Part shown: piece after piece, positions 46,477-55,219 of the stretch | How the letters are laid out: each line of letters opens with the position of its first letter | Numbering within the stretch: position 1 is the stretch's first letter | Origin: Paludibacter sp. | GTDB taxonomy: Bacteria; Bacteroidota; Bacteroidia; Bacteroidales; Paludibacteraceae | Length of the DNA: 64,000 bases | Direction: 5' to 3' | NCBI GenBank assembly: GCA_028692715.1 | Contig: JAQUWU010000019.1 | Location: 21,469-85,468, forward strand | Made by a program: the position numbers and the translations under genes | The notes under the pieces: model-generated | The model's input: the letters and a program-made list of their open reading frames with translations, nothing else | The model's database searches: none | Told to the model about the DNA's origin: nothing

Positions 46477-47823
46477 TTACGCTACTGCAGGAAACTCAAC
46501 AATCACTTTGGTTCCGGAACCAATATGACTTTCAATATCTATTACACCATTCATTCTTAATATCAATTCCTTACAAAGTACAAGACCTAATCCTGAACCA
46601 GTTTCTCCATTAGTTCCAACGGTTGATGTATTTATTTCAAATTTAAAGAGCGAGTCGATGGTTTCCGACTTAATACCCTGTCCTGTATCAGCAACTATCA
46701 AACAAACTTTATTGCGTGTTTTTTCGGAAGTTATGGTTATAGCTCCTCCTTCAGGTGTAAATTTAATCGCATTTGAAACCAAATTGCGAAAAATGGTTTG
46801 TAACATATTTGCATTCCCCAACATATAAGTTTGTTCTCCTTTAATATATTTAAAATCAATTGATTTTAAAACAGTTGAGCTTTTAAAGATATCAATATTC
46901 CCGTCCAATATTTGACTTAATTCAATTCTCTCACTTTTAAATTTATTTAGATTTTTTGATTTTGTTGCCCATTCCAATAAGTTTTGTAAAAGATGAAACG
47001 TGGACTGACTAAGCGTATTTAACATTCCTAAATATTCCTTCCTTTGCTTCTCGCTCAGTGTAGTTTCATTTTGTAATAGATTCAAAAAACTTGATATATT
47101 ACCAACCGGACCCCTTAAGTCATGCGCAATAATTGAGAGAAACTTAGTATTAGATTTAATTTGACTCTCAAGCTCCATATTTAATCGGATATTCACCGCC
47201 GACAAAAAACCGAACGTTAAAGAAATCATTCCCAAACCGGAAATAATGTGCATTAAAATGACTGCATTCGTTAATTCGAATTGGTTGAATTTGGGGTTCA
47301 CAATTAAGTCGTAACCACTTAGGAATAGAAGAGCCAGAAAATTGATAAAAGAAAAGGCATTTAGAAGAAATATTTTCTTAAGATATTTTTGAGCTGAGTT
47401 TAATCGAAACATTTCATAAATGGCCAGAAAGCAATAAATTATCATGAAGAATAAATGTAACCCTATTCTGATTCGATCAGACTGGGAAATATTGAAGAAA
47501 ATAATGGATTGCAAGAAATCTAAAACAGGGATGCCAATAATAATCCATTTGTAAATTGTTTTACCCTTAAACTTCCAAATACCAGCCAAATACAGATAGA
47601 GCCCGATTGTGATGGAAATAGAAGAACTAATAATGGATAAAGAACTTTCGACCGGGAAAAACACTTTAAACAATAATCCAATTCCAATTATCAAACTTCC
47701 AGATGCCCAATACCCGGTTCCAAGTTTAAAGGAGTTTCTATGCAAGAAAAACATATAAAACCCCATTATTAAACTAATTCCTGAATTTACTACATTTAAA
47801 ATAAATAAGTTATTTAATCCCAT
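46477..47823 (-). CDS. Membrane sensor histidine kinase
   Basis: 448 residues. The first ~205 contain about seven hydrophobic helices without a large periplasmic domain. HisKA follows with the phosphorylated His in SIIAHDLRGPVGN (about 230), then HATPase_c: NLVSNAIKFTPEGG (N box), VADTGQGIK (G1), GSGLGLVLCKELI (G2). No response regulator gene is adjacent, so its partner is elsewhere. The 7-helix sensor suggests detection of a membrane or small-molecule signal. Confidence 0.9.
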   Translation of the reverse strand: MGLNNLFILNVVNSGISLIMGFYMFFLHRNSFKLGTGYWASGSLIIGIGLLFKVFFPVESSLSIISSSISITIGLYLYLAGIWKFKGKTIYKWIIIGIPVLDFLQSIIFFNISQSDRIRIGLHLFFMIIYCFLAIYEMFRLNSAQKYLKKIFLLNAFSFINFLALLFLSGYDLIVNPKFNQFELTNAVILMHIISGLGMISLTFGFLSAVNIRLNMELESQIKSNTKFLSIIAHDLRGPVGNISSFLNLLQNETTLSEKQRKEYLGMLNTLSQSTFHLLQNLLEWATKSKNLNKFKSERIELSQILDGNIDIFKSSTVLKSIDFKYIKGEQTYMLGNANMLQTIFRNLVSNAIKFTPEGGAITITSEKTRNKVCLIVADTGQGIKSETIDSLFKFEINTSTVGTNGETGSGLGLVLCKELILRMNGVIDIESHIGSGTKVIVEFPAVA

Positions 47824-48097
47824 AATTGCTATTTCATTTATCTACATCAACGACTTTTGCGTCCTTTTATTTCAGGTGATTATAAGGGAAATTGCAGGAG
47901 TAGTAATTGATTATGTAATGTTTCCCCTTTTAAGTCTAGCCGTGCGAACGGGTTACGAGACTTGCTATTACTGCTTTGTCTACTGAAGAACTTTCAATAA
48001 ATCACAAATAATTACCGAAAGAAATATCCATAGATATTTTATGACTTCATAATTGATTTCACAACAAAAAATACTTATATAAACAACAACCTACCAT

Positions 48098-48751
48098 TTA
48101 CAATTTCCCCTCCCACTCTGCATAAAATTCCGCCAAGTACAATTCCATAAATTGATGACGTTGTTTGGCCATTACTTTAGCGGTTTGTGTATTCATGCGG
48201 TCTTTAAGCAAGAGTAATTTTTCGTAAAAATGGTTTATTGTTGGAGCTGTACTGTTACGATATTCTTCTTTTGTCATAGTTAAGTTGGGTTGCTTTTCAG
48301 GATTATACATTTCCCTGTTTTTAAAGCCACCATAATTAAAAGTACGGGCAATGCCAATGGCACCCATAGCATCCAATCGGTCAGCATCCTGAACCACATC
48401 CAGTTCAATAGATTTAAAAGATTGAACATTATTTCCTCCCCCAAACGATATGTTTTTTATTATGTTTACAACATGTTCAATAATTTCAGGAGCTACATTT
48501 TGTGATTGTAAGAAATCCTGAGCCAGTTGTGGTCCAACATTTTCGTCGCCACCATGAAATTTTGCATCAGCAATATCATGCAGCAAAGCACCCAATTCAA
48601 CCACCATTGAATCAACTGTTTCTGTTTCAGCAATTTTTTTTGTCAATTGCCACACACGGTAAATGTGCCACCAATCGTGTCCGCCTTCGGCATTACGTAG
48701 TGTCTGTTTTACAAACTCAATGGTTGAGTTTATTATAGTATCAACGTTCAT
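48098..48751 (-). CDS. HD-domain phosphohydrolase
   Basis: 217 residues. HD motif residues: GGHDWWHIYRV (first His), ELGALLHDIADAKFHGG (HD pair) and VVQDADRLDAMGAIGIAR (Asp). YfbR/YpgQ-like, probably nucleotide or (p)ppGpp-type phosphohydrolase; substrate not determinable. It is transcribed divergently from nifH. Confidence 0.9.
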   Translation of the reverse strand: MNVDTIINSTIEFVKQTLRNAEGGHDWWHIYRVWQLTKKIAETETVDSMVVELGALLHDIADAKFHGGDENVGPQLAQDFLQSQNVAPEIIEHVVNIIKNISFGGGNNVQSFKSIELDVVQDADRLDAMGAIGIARTFNYGGFKNREMYNPEKQPNLTMTKEEYRNSTAPTINHFYEKLLLLKDRMNTQTAKVMAKQRHQFMELYLAEFYAEWEGKL

Positions 48752-48779
48752 ATTTTTAAGTAATTAAATAATTTGAACA

Positions 48780-48787
48780 CAAAGATA
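48780..48787 (-). promoter_or_regulatory. -7 box for the HD-domain gene
   Basis: Minus strand TATCTTTG, exact TAnnTTTG match, 29 bp from the start codon. Confidence 0.5.
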
Positions 48788-48825
48788 ACATATAAAATCA
48801 CAAAAAAATCGTTCTCGTTTTCAAG

Positions 48826-48881
48826 CCTACAATTTGGTAGAAAAACATGTTTTATAACACATTTGCCTACATTTTGGTAGG
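48826..48881. promoter_or_regulatory. Two direct copies of CCTAC-N6-GTAG in the HD/nifH divergent region
   Basis: GCCTACAATTTGGTAG and GCCTACATTTTGGTAG start exactly 40 bp apart (CCTAC at 48826 and 48866). Each is a CTAC/GTAG dyad, and they differ at one base. They lie about 40-95 bp upstream of the HD -7 box and 215-270 bp upstream of nifH. They look like a two-site operator; the target gene and factor are unknown. Confidence 0.5.
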
Positions 48882-49027
48882 TTTTTACAGCACCTTCAAT
48901 CCCATTAAAACCCAAAATTAGAACAACAATCGGAATATTTATATTTATCTATATACTTATTTTTCAATGCATTGCCACTGTCAATTATTAACTATAAACT
49001 ACTAATTATTGTTAATGGCATGATTAA

Positions 49028-49077
49028 TGAATAATGGCTGTCTGTATTTAAAATTTAATTCATAAACAGACTATTCA
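49028..49077. promoter_or_regulatory. Interrupted dyad immediately upstream of nifH
   Basis: TGAATA and GTCTGT on the left are mirrored by ACAGAC and TATTCA on the right, with an AT-rich centre (TTTAAAATTTAA). The right arm is 19 bp from the nifH ATG. It could be an operator or an mRNA leader hairpin. No exact TAnnTTTG box and no sigma-54 -24/-12 element is seen before nifH. Confidence 0.45.
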
Positions 49078-49083
49078 TTTTAA

Positions 49084-49920
<837 letters not shown>

Positions 49921-49923
49921 TGA

Positions 49924-50067
49924 CCTCACCCCGACCCTCTCCGAAGGAGAGGGAGTTTGAACATGAATTAACTTCAATGATGTCAAATAAAAAACAAAAT
50001 TACTTAAAATAACAGAACCCTTCATCTAACTCTGTCTCCCTCTCCTTTGGAGAGGGTTAGGGTGAGG
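49924..50067. repeat. Inverted pair of CCCTCTCC palindromes between nifH and nifI1
   Basis: CCCTCTCCGAAGGAGAGGG (49935-49953) and CCCTCTCCTTTGGAGAGGG (50038-50056) are each hairpins, and the flanks CCTCACCCCGA and TTAGGGTGAGG make the two units inverted copies of each other. Such structures can stabilise the nifH part of an mRNA. Confidence 0.75.
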
Positions 50068-50090
50068 TTGGGTCTTAAAAATTAAACATT

Positions 50091-50414
50091 ATGTATTTAT
50101 TAAGAGCAATAGTTCGTCCTGAAAAGTCAACAATAGTAATGAAAGCATTATTTGACGCGGGCTTTCCTGCCATCACAAAATTATCAGTATTTGGTAGAGG
50201 TAAACAGAGAGGTATCAAAGTTGGAAACGTGACATACGATGAATTACCAAAAGATCTCCTTATGATAACCATTCATGAAAAGGATAAAGATTTCGTAATT
50301 GAAACAATTATGGATGCTGCCCGTACAGGTGAAAAAGGTCAGTTTGGTGACGGTAAAATATTCGTAACTCCAGTTGAAGGAAGTTATACAATTTCGAGCG
50401 GAAAGTTAGATTAA
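50091..50414 (+). CDS. nifI1: PII-like nitrogenase regulator NifI1
   Basis: 107 residues, GlnB fold. MYLLRAIVRPEKSTIVMKAL at the start and GQFGDGKIFVTPVEGSYTISSG at the end are PII hallmarks. With NifI2 it binds NifDK and blocks it when ammonium is available, 2-oxoglutarate relieving the block (known from Methanococcus). Placement between nifH and nifD is the conserved order in anaerobes. Confidence 0.94.
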   Translation: MYLLRAIVRPEKSTIVMKALFDAGFPAITKLSVFGRGKQRGIKVGNVTYDELPKDLLMITIHEKDKDFVIETIMDAARTGEKGQFGDGKIFVTPVEGSYTISSGKLD

Positions 50415-50420
50415 AAATGA

Positions 50421-50524
50421 CCAGCCCCCCAACCCCCTAAAGGGGGGAGTAAGACGTTGTTGCTGAAATGGATTCGGGCTTATTACAAACTTGGTTTTTC
50501 GCCCCCTTCAGGGGGCTGGGGGGC
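50421..50524. repeat. Inverted pair of CCCCCTAAAGGGGG palindromes between nifI1 and nifI2
   Basis: CCCCCCAACCCCCTAAAGGGGGG (within 50421-50449) and GCCCCCTTCAGGGGGCTGGGGGG (50501-50523) are hairpins in opposite orientation. The first is nearly identical to the segment next to the left end of the MITE-like elements. Confidence 0.75.
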
Positions 50525-50541
50525 CGTAAAATAAAATTTAT

Positions 50542-50907
50542 ATGAAACTAATATTAGCAATGATACGAATTTCGAAAATGAGCGAAACTAAAATAGCACT
50601 TTCGGATGCAGGACTTCCATCATTCACCGCCATGCCGGTTTTAGGTAGAGGAATGGGAAAAGGGGGTTTTGAGAAAGCAGCCAATTTAGATCCCGATCAA
50701 CAGGACCTCATTATTGAAATGCCACGTTTGAAATCGAAACGTATGATAACGCTTGTTGTAACAGACGACAAGAAAGATTTGGCGGTTGAGACTATTATCA
50801 AGACCAACCAAACAAAAATGAGTGGTGATGGGAAAATATTTGTGATTGATACGGTTGATTCTATTCGCGTACGAACAGGTGAAACAGGCGATCTCACATT
50901 AGACTAA
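50542..50907 (+). CDS. nifI2: PII-like nitrogenase regulator NifI2
   Basis: 121 residues. MKLILAMIRISKMSETKIAL, the T-loop segment with GRGMGKGGFEKAANLD, and TKMSGDGKIFVIDTVDSIRVRTGE. The longer T-loop and end match NifI2. Partner of NifI1. Confidence 0.93.
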   Translation: MKLILAMIRISKMSETKIALSDAGLPSFTAMPVLGRGMGKGGFEKAANLDPDQQDLIIEMPRLKSKRMITLVVTDDKKDLAVETIIKTNQTKMSGDGKIFVIDTVDSIRVRTGETGDLTLD

Positions 50908-51013
50908 TCAATAATTCACAATTTATAATGCCTGTTTATGCATTTCATTATGAATTGAAATTATGAATTGAAATTATAAATTTTGCATTTTGCATTATAA
51001 ATTAAAAAACATT

Positions 51014-52648
51014 ATGGGAAAGACATTAATAGACGAACTGGATATGAGCAAATTTGCTGAAGAGGTAGCAGCCGTTTATCCAAGTAAAGTCGGAAAAAAA
51101 AGAGCAAAATCAATCGTAATAAACGATCCTGATTCTATTCCTCAAATACAAGCCAACGTGCGCACCATCCCTGGTATTATTACTCAACGCGGATGTACAT
51201 ATGCCGGTTGCAAAGGGGTAGTACTTGGCCCAACCAGAGATATTGTAAATATCACACACGGACCTATTGGTTGTGGTTATTATTCGTGGTTAACCCGCCG
51301 GAATCAAACCCGGGCAGACAAACCTGAAATGGATAACTTTATGACTTATACCTTCTCTACCGATATGCAAGATTCAAACATCGTATTTGGTGGAGAGGAA
51401 AAATTAAAACAAGCAATTCGTGAAGTAAACGAACTGATGCATCCAAAAGGGATTGCCATTTTCTCAACCTGTCCGGTAGGTTTGATTGGTGATGATGTTC
51501 ACCGCGTAGCCCGTCAGATGAAAGAAGAATTGCCCGGCATAAACATATTTGGTTTCTCTTGTGAAGGTTACCGCGGCGTGTCACAATCTGCCGGTCACCA
51601 CATTGCAAACAACGGTTTATACAAAAACCTGATTGGAAATAATGATAATTACGTACGCAAACATAAGTATGCTATCAACGTATTGGGTGAATATAACATT
51701 GGTGGAGATGCATTTGTAATTGATGCTTTATTCGACAAAATAGGTGTAGATGTTATTGCTACTATGTCTGGTAATTCTACAATGGAAAAATTTGAAACGG
51801 CTCATATGGCTGACTTCAATTTAGTAATGTGTCACCGATCAATAAACTATGTAGCAGAAATGCTTGAAACTTCATTTGGGATACCTTGGGCAAAAGCGAA
51901 CTTTATTGGAGCTGAAGCTACAGCTAAAACCTTACGAAAAGTTGGTCAGTATTTCGGTGATCAGGAAATGATAGATCGTATAGAAGTAGTTATTGCGGAA
52001 GAAATGGAAGCTGTAAAGGTAGCTGCAGATCAAGCAAAAACTAAAACTACAGGCAAAACAGTAATGATGTTCGTTGGGGGTTCACGTGCTCACCATTATC
52101 AAGAGTTATTTGATGAACTTGGAATGGAAGTTCTTACTGCCGGTTACGAATTTGGACACCGTGATGATTATGAAGGTCGCCGTGTAATACCTTCTATCAA
52201 AGTAGATGCTGATAGTCGAAATATTGAAGAAATAACTGTAGTACCAGATCCAACGCGTTTCAATCCACGCAAAACAGAAGAAGAACTGGCTCAGCTCAAA
52301 GAAGCTTTTGATATAGAATTCGACGAATACAAAGGTATGATGACGGATATGAAAAAAGGCAAATTGGTAATCGACGATTTAAGTCACTTCGAAATGGAAA
52401 AGCTAATAGAAATGTACAAGCCGGACTTATTTTGCGCAGGTATTAAAGAGAAATACATTGTTCAGAAAATGGGAATCCCAATGAAACAACTTCACAACTA
52501 CGATAGTGGTGGACCATATGCCGGTTTCAAAGGTGCTGTTAACTTTTACAAGGATATTGAAATGATTGCTTGCAGCACTATTTTCAAACAAATGAAAGCT
52601 CCTTGGGAACGTGAAGAATTTGTCACTGCGGAATACGTATTTAATTAA
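51014..52648 (+). CDS. nifD: Nitrogenase molybdenum-iron protein alpha chain
   Basis: From ATG 51014 (MGKTLIDELD) 544 residues. P-cluster ligands Cys61, Cys87 and Cys153; Gln191 and His195 at the substrate site; FeMo-co ligands Cys273 (VMCHRS) and His494 (QLHNYDSGGPYAG). Compared with Azotobacter there is an insertion of about 50 residues around 385-450, as in the Clostridium pasteurianum protein. The MHYK extension from 50990 comes from AT-rich repeat sequence and is not used here. Confidence 0.96.
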   Translation: MGKTLIDELDMSKFAEEVAAVYPSKVGKKRAKSIVINDPDSIPQIQANVRTIPGIITQRGCTYAGCKGVVLGPTRDIVNITHGPIGCGYYSWLTRRNQTRADKPEMDNFMTYTFSTDMQDSNIVFGGEEKLKQAIREVNELMHPKGIAIFSTCPVGLIGDDVHRVARQMKEELPGINIFGFSCEGYRGVSQSAGHHIANNGLYKNLIGNNDNYVRKHKYAINVLGEYNIGGDAFVIDALFDKIGVDVIATMSGNSTMEKFETAHMADFNLVMCHRSINYVAEMLETSFGIPWAKANFIGAEATAKTLRKVGQYFGDQEMIDRIEVVIAEEMEAVKVAADQAKTKTTGKTVMMFVGGSRAHHYQELFDELGMEVLTAGYEFGHRDDYEGRRVIPSIKVDADSRNIEEITVVPDPTRFNPRKTEEELAQLKEAFDIEFDEYKGMMTDMKKGKLVIDDLSHFEMEKLIEMYKPDLFCAGIKEKYIVQKMGIPMKQLHNYDSGGPYAGFKGAVNFYKDIEMIACSTIFKQMKAPWEREEFVTAEYVFN

Positions 52649-52738
52649 TGCATAATTAAAAATGCATAATTCATAATTTGAAATATGGATTTGCATTTAA
52701 TTATGAATTATGAATTATTAATTATAAATTTGAAAATT

Positions 52739-54118
52739 ATGTTACTCAGACACACTACAGCAAAAGAAATAGACAGAAAGGCGTTGACAATCAACCCCGC
52801 TAAAACCTGTCAACCAGTAGGCGCAATGTATGCTGCATTGGGTATCCATGGATGCCTGCCTCACAGTCACGGATCACAAGGCTGTTGCTCATATCACCGA
52901 AGTGCACTTTCTCGCCATTTCAGAGAACCGATTCTGGCAGGAACAAGCTCTTTTTCCGAAGGTTCTTCGGTATTTGGTGGTTCTGCAAACCTTCTTCAAT
53001 CAATAGAAACCATGTTCACGGTTTATAAACCTGAAATAATTGCGGTTCATACCACTTGTTTATCAGAAACAATAGGTGATGATTTAAATCAAATTGTTTT
53101 TAAAGCCGCCGAAGATGGTCTTATTCCTGAAGGGAAAAAAGTGATTTATTGCAATACACCAAGTTATGTAGGCACTCACATAACCGGTTATTCAAACCAG
53201 GTAGCAGCAATGGTGAAATTTTTCTCCACCGCTACTCCAAAGAAACGGAATGTTATCAACCTGATTGCAGGTTGGATGGAACCATCGGATATGCGTGAAA
53301 TTAAAAGACTTACTAAAGTTATGGAAGCCCGCACCATTATGTTCCCCGATATGACCGATGTATTGGATGCACCGCTTGATGGACATTATAAAATGTATCC
53401 AACCGGAGGTACAACTTCCGCCGACTTAATATTGACGGGTGACAGCAAATTTACCTTAGGATTAGGGCAATCATGTACTGAAGATACTTGTATCAAATTA
53501 GATAACAAGTGTAAAGTAAAATTCGAAATCCTAGATATTCCTATTGGATTTAAAGCTACAGATCGCTTCTTGATGTCGTTGAGCCGCCACGCGAATCTTC
53601 CAATACCACAAAGTCTTAGCGATGAGCGCGGACGTCTTATTGACTTAATCTCTGACAGCTCAAAGTATTTGTACGGAAAACGTGTAGCACTTTGGGGAGA
53701 CCCGGACACATTAGTGCCATTGGTAGAATTTTTAGTAAGCATGGATATGAAACCTGTTTATATTGTTACAGGAACTGCCAGTAAATACTTCGATGCACAA
53801 ATGAAAGAAATACTGAAAGATATTCCTGAAGCGAAATTTATGAGTGGTGAGTTGGCAGATATGTTCCGTATGCACCAATGGATTAAACAAGAAGGCGTAG
53901 ACTTACTTATTGGAAATACGTACGGAAAATACATAGGTCGTGATGAAGACACCCCACTTGTACGCTTTGGGTTCCCCATTGCCGACCGTCCGGGACACAA
54001 TTACTTTGCAAAAACAGGTTATGACGGGGGTGCTAATTTAGTAAAACAAATCATGGATGCCTTTTTAGATAAACAAGATAAAACTTGTCTTGAAGAAGCC
54101 TTTGAATTTCAAATGTAA
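52739..54118 (+). CDS. nifK: Nitrogenase molybdenum-iron protein beta chain
   Basis: From ATG 52739 (MLLRHTTAKE) 459 residues, lacking the ~50-residue N-terminal extension of the Azotobacter protein, again like C. pasteurianum. P-cluster ligands: Cys24 (TCQPVGAMYAALG), Cys49 (GSQGCC) and Cys107 (TTCLSET). The frame open upstream to 52685 is AT-rich direct-repeat sequence. It ends the operon; a terminator follows 23 bp later. Confidence 0.96.
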   Translation: MLLRHTTAKEIDRKALTINPAKTCQPVGAMYAALGIHGCLPHSHGSQGCCSYHRSALSRHFREPILAGTSSFSEGSSVFGGSANLLQSIETMFTVYKPEIIAVHTTCLSETIGDDLNQIVFKAAEDGLIPEGKKVIYCNTPSYVGTHITGYSNQVAAMVKFFSTATPKKRNVINLIAGWMEPSDMREIKRLTKVMEARTIMFPDMTDVLDAPLDGHYKMYPTGGTTSADLILTGDSKFTLGLGQSCTEDTCIKLDNKCKVKFEILDIPIGFKATDRFLMSLSRHANLPIPQSLSDERGRLIDLISDSSKYLYGKRVALWGDPDTLVPLVEFLVSMDMKPVYIVTGTASKYFDAQMKEILKDIPEAKFMSGELADMFRMHQWIKQEGVDLLIGNTYGKYIGRDEDTPLVRFGFPIADRPGHNYFAKTGYDGGANLVKQIMDAFLDKQDKTCLEEAFEFQM

Positions 54119-54140
54119 TCAGATTACGAATAACTTTATA

Positions 54141-54170
54141 AGCGCTCCAGTAAACATTGGAGCGCTTTTT
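54141..54170 (+). terminator. Terminator of the nif operon
   Basis: AGCGCTCCA pairs with TGGAGCGCT and is followed by five T. It separates nifK from everything downstream. Confidence 0.92.
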
Positions 54171-54184
54171 ATATATAATAATTC

Positions 54185-54347
54185 GTAACTACTCAGCCCC
54201 CAACCCCCTGAAGGGGGAGTTCTGGAGCGACATTCATCATTTATGCGCTTTAATTTGGCTGTTTTTTTATGATAATTATATTTTTTTTACTCTGCAATTT
54301 CCCTAAAAACGTCATATGAAGTACTTCTTGAAGTGCTGAGTAGTCAC
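54185..54347. mobile_element. MITE-like element, copy 3, with 8-bp target duplication
   Basis: 163 bp, GTAACTACTCAGC to GCTGAGTAGTCAC, flanked by exact AATAATTC at 54177-54184 and 54348-54355. It sits 15 bp after the nif terminator. Confidence 0.88.
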
Positions 54348-54430
54348 AATAATTCCCCCGCTAGCGCAGGTCACAGACCTGTGCTTTGCTTTGAAAAAGC
54401 AAATATTTTCTTGTTCTAACGAACAACACC

Positions 54431-54640
54431 CCCACGCTGCCGCACGATTGTATCGTGTGGCTACAACTTTAAATCAACGCAATGTCCAATAAACCTTTTT
54501 CTCCTGTCTACAACAACAGAACTTTCAAAATATACTCCTATAGGATTATGGAATTTGTAATTTCTACTCATTGCTTTCTTTCATTTATTGTTTTTCTTTC
54601 CACTTACCTACCACACGATGCAATCGTGCGGCAGCGAGGG
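54431..54640. mobile_element. RAYT-derived miniature element A
   Basis: About 210 bp bounded by hairpins: GCCGCACGATTGTATCGTGTGGC on the left and CCACACGATGCAATCGTGCGG on the right, inverted to each other. The interior joins the 3' end and the 5' end of the transposase gene found at 56621-57169, with the middle missing. Between here and copy 3 of the MITE lies GCGCAGGTCACAGACCTGTGC, a further small palindrome. Confidence 0.8.
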
Positions 54641-54724
54641 CACGGGTCACAGACCCGCGCCAGCGGGATTTCCTTCTAACCCGACGAAGTTTGGAAACTT
54701 CGCCGAACATCATACCAACTACGC

Positions 54725-54799
54725 TACGCCGAACTGAGCTATGCCGAACACCTAATTTGTGCAACCTACGCCGAACTGAGCAACCTACGCCGAACTGAG
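54725..54799. repeat. TACGCCGAACTGAG repeats
   Basis: The 14-mer occurs at 54725-54738, 54767-54780 and 54786-54799. A related stretch with TATGCTGAACACCTGATTT and TACGCCAAACTGAG is at about 61101-61140, next to another immunity-type gene. Confidence 0.65.
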
Positions 54800-54811
54800 A
54801 CAGAGTTTTAA

Positions 54812-55219
54812 TTATTGTAATCCCTTAAGCTTTCCTGACAAAATTGCGATAAAACTAATTATCACAAAAGATATAACCACATAAAGCCACAAAAATAATG
54901 TGCTTCGCAACTTTTTATTTTTAGGTTCATTTTTATATTCCTTGGCAATTTGTCTGTATTTTCCATTATGTACCAACCAAAAGTAATTTGCAACAAGAAT
55001 GACAAAGGCAAAAATTATGATTCCTTTTTTTGGGGTATTTTCAACAAAGATATTAACAACTCCAATCATATCTATTAACCCTGCAATAATGCCAAGATTT
55101 AAACCCATCATAAAAGACACACCAAATAGCGCATTCCATTGTGGCAAATCCTTTTCGCCCCAAGTTTTTAAATTCCAAGAGTACAATCTGTAATATAGGT
55201 ATCTATAAAGTTTCATCAT
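54812..55219 (-). CDS. Four-helix membrane protein, candidate immunity protein
   Basis: 135 residues with about three to four hydrophobic helices (FGVSFMMGLNLGIIAGLIDM; GIIIFAFVILVANYFWLVHN; TLFLWLYVVISFVIISFIAIL). No family is recognised. Its ATG overlaps the Rhs stop (ATGA, 55216-55219), so it is translationally coupled to the module upstream. Position and membrane topology fit an immunity protein against a membrane-active toxin, which is inference. Confidence 0.6.
   Translation of the reverse strand: MMKLYRYLYYRLYSWNLKTWGEKDLPQWNALFGVSFMMGLNLGIIAGLIDMIGVVNIFVENTPKKGIIIFAFVILVANYFWLVHNGKYRQIAKEYKNEPKNKKLRSTLFLWLYVVISFVIISFIAILSGKLKGLQ

Noticed and set aside
54482-54679. Frame beginning MSNKPFSPVYNN, and a similar one at 59904
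   Set aside because: They are the antisense reading of RAYT miniature elements A and D, not genes.
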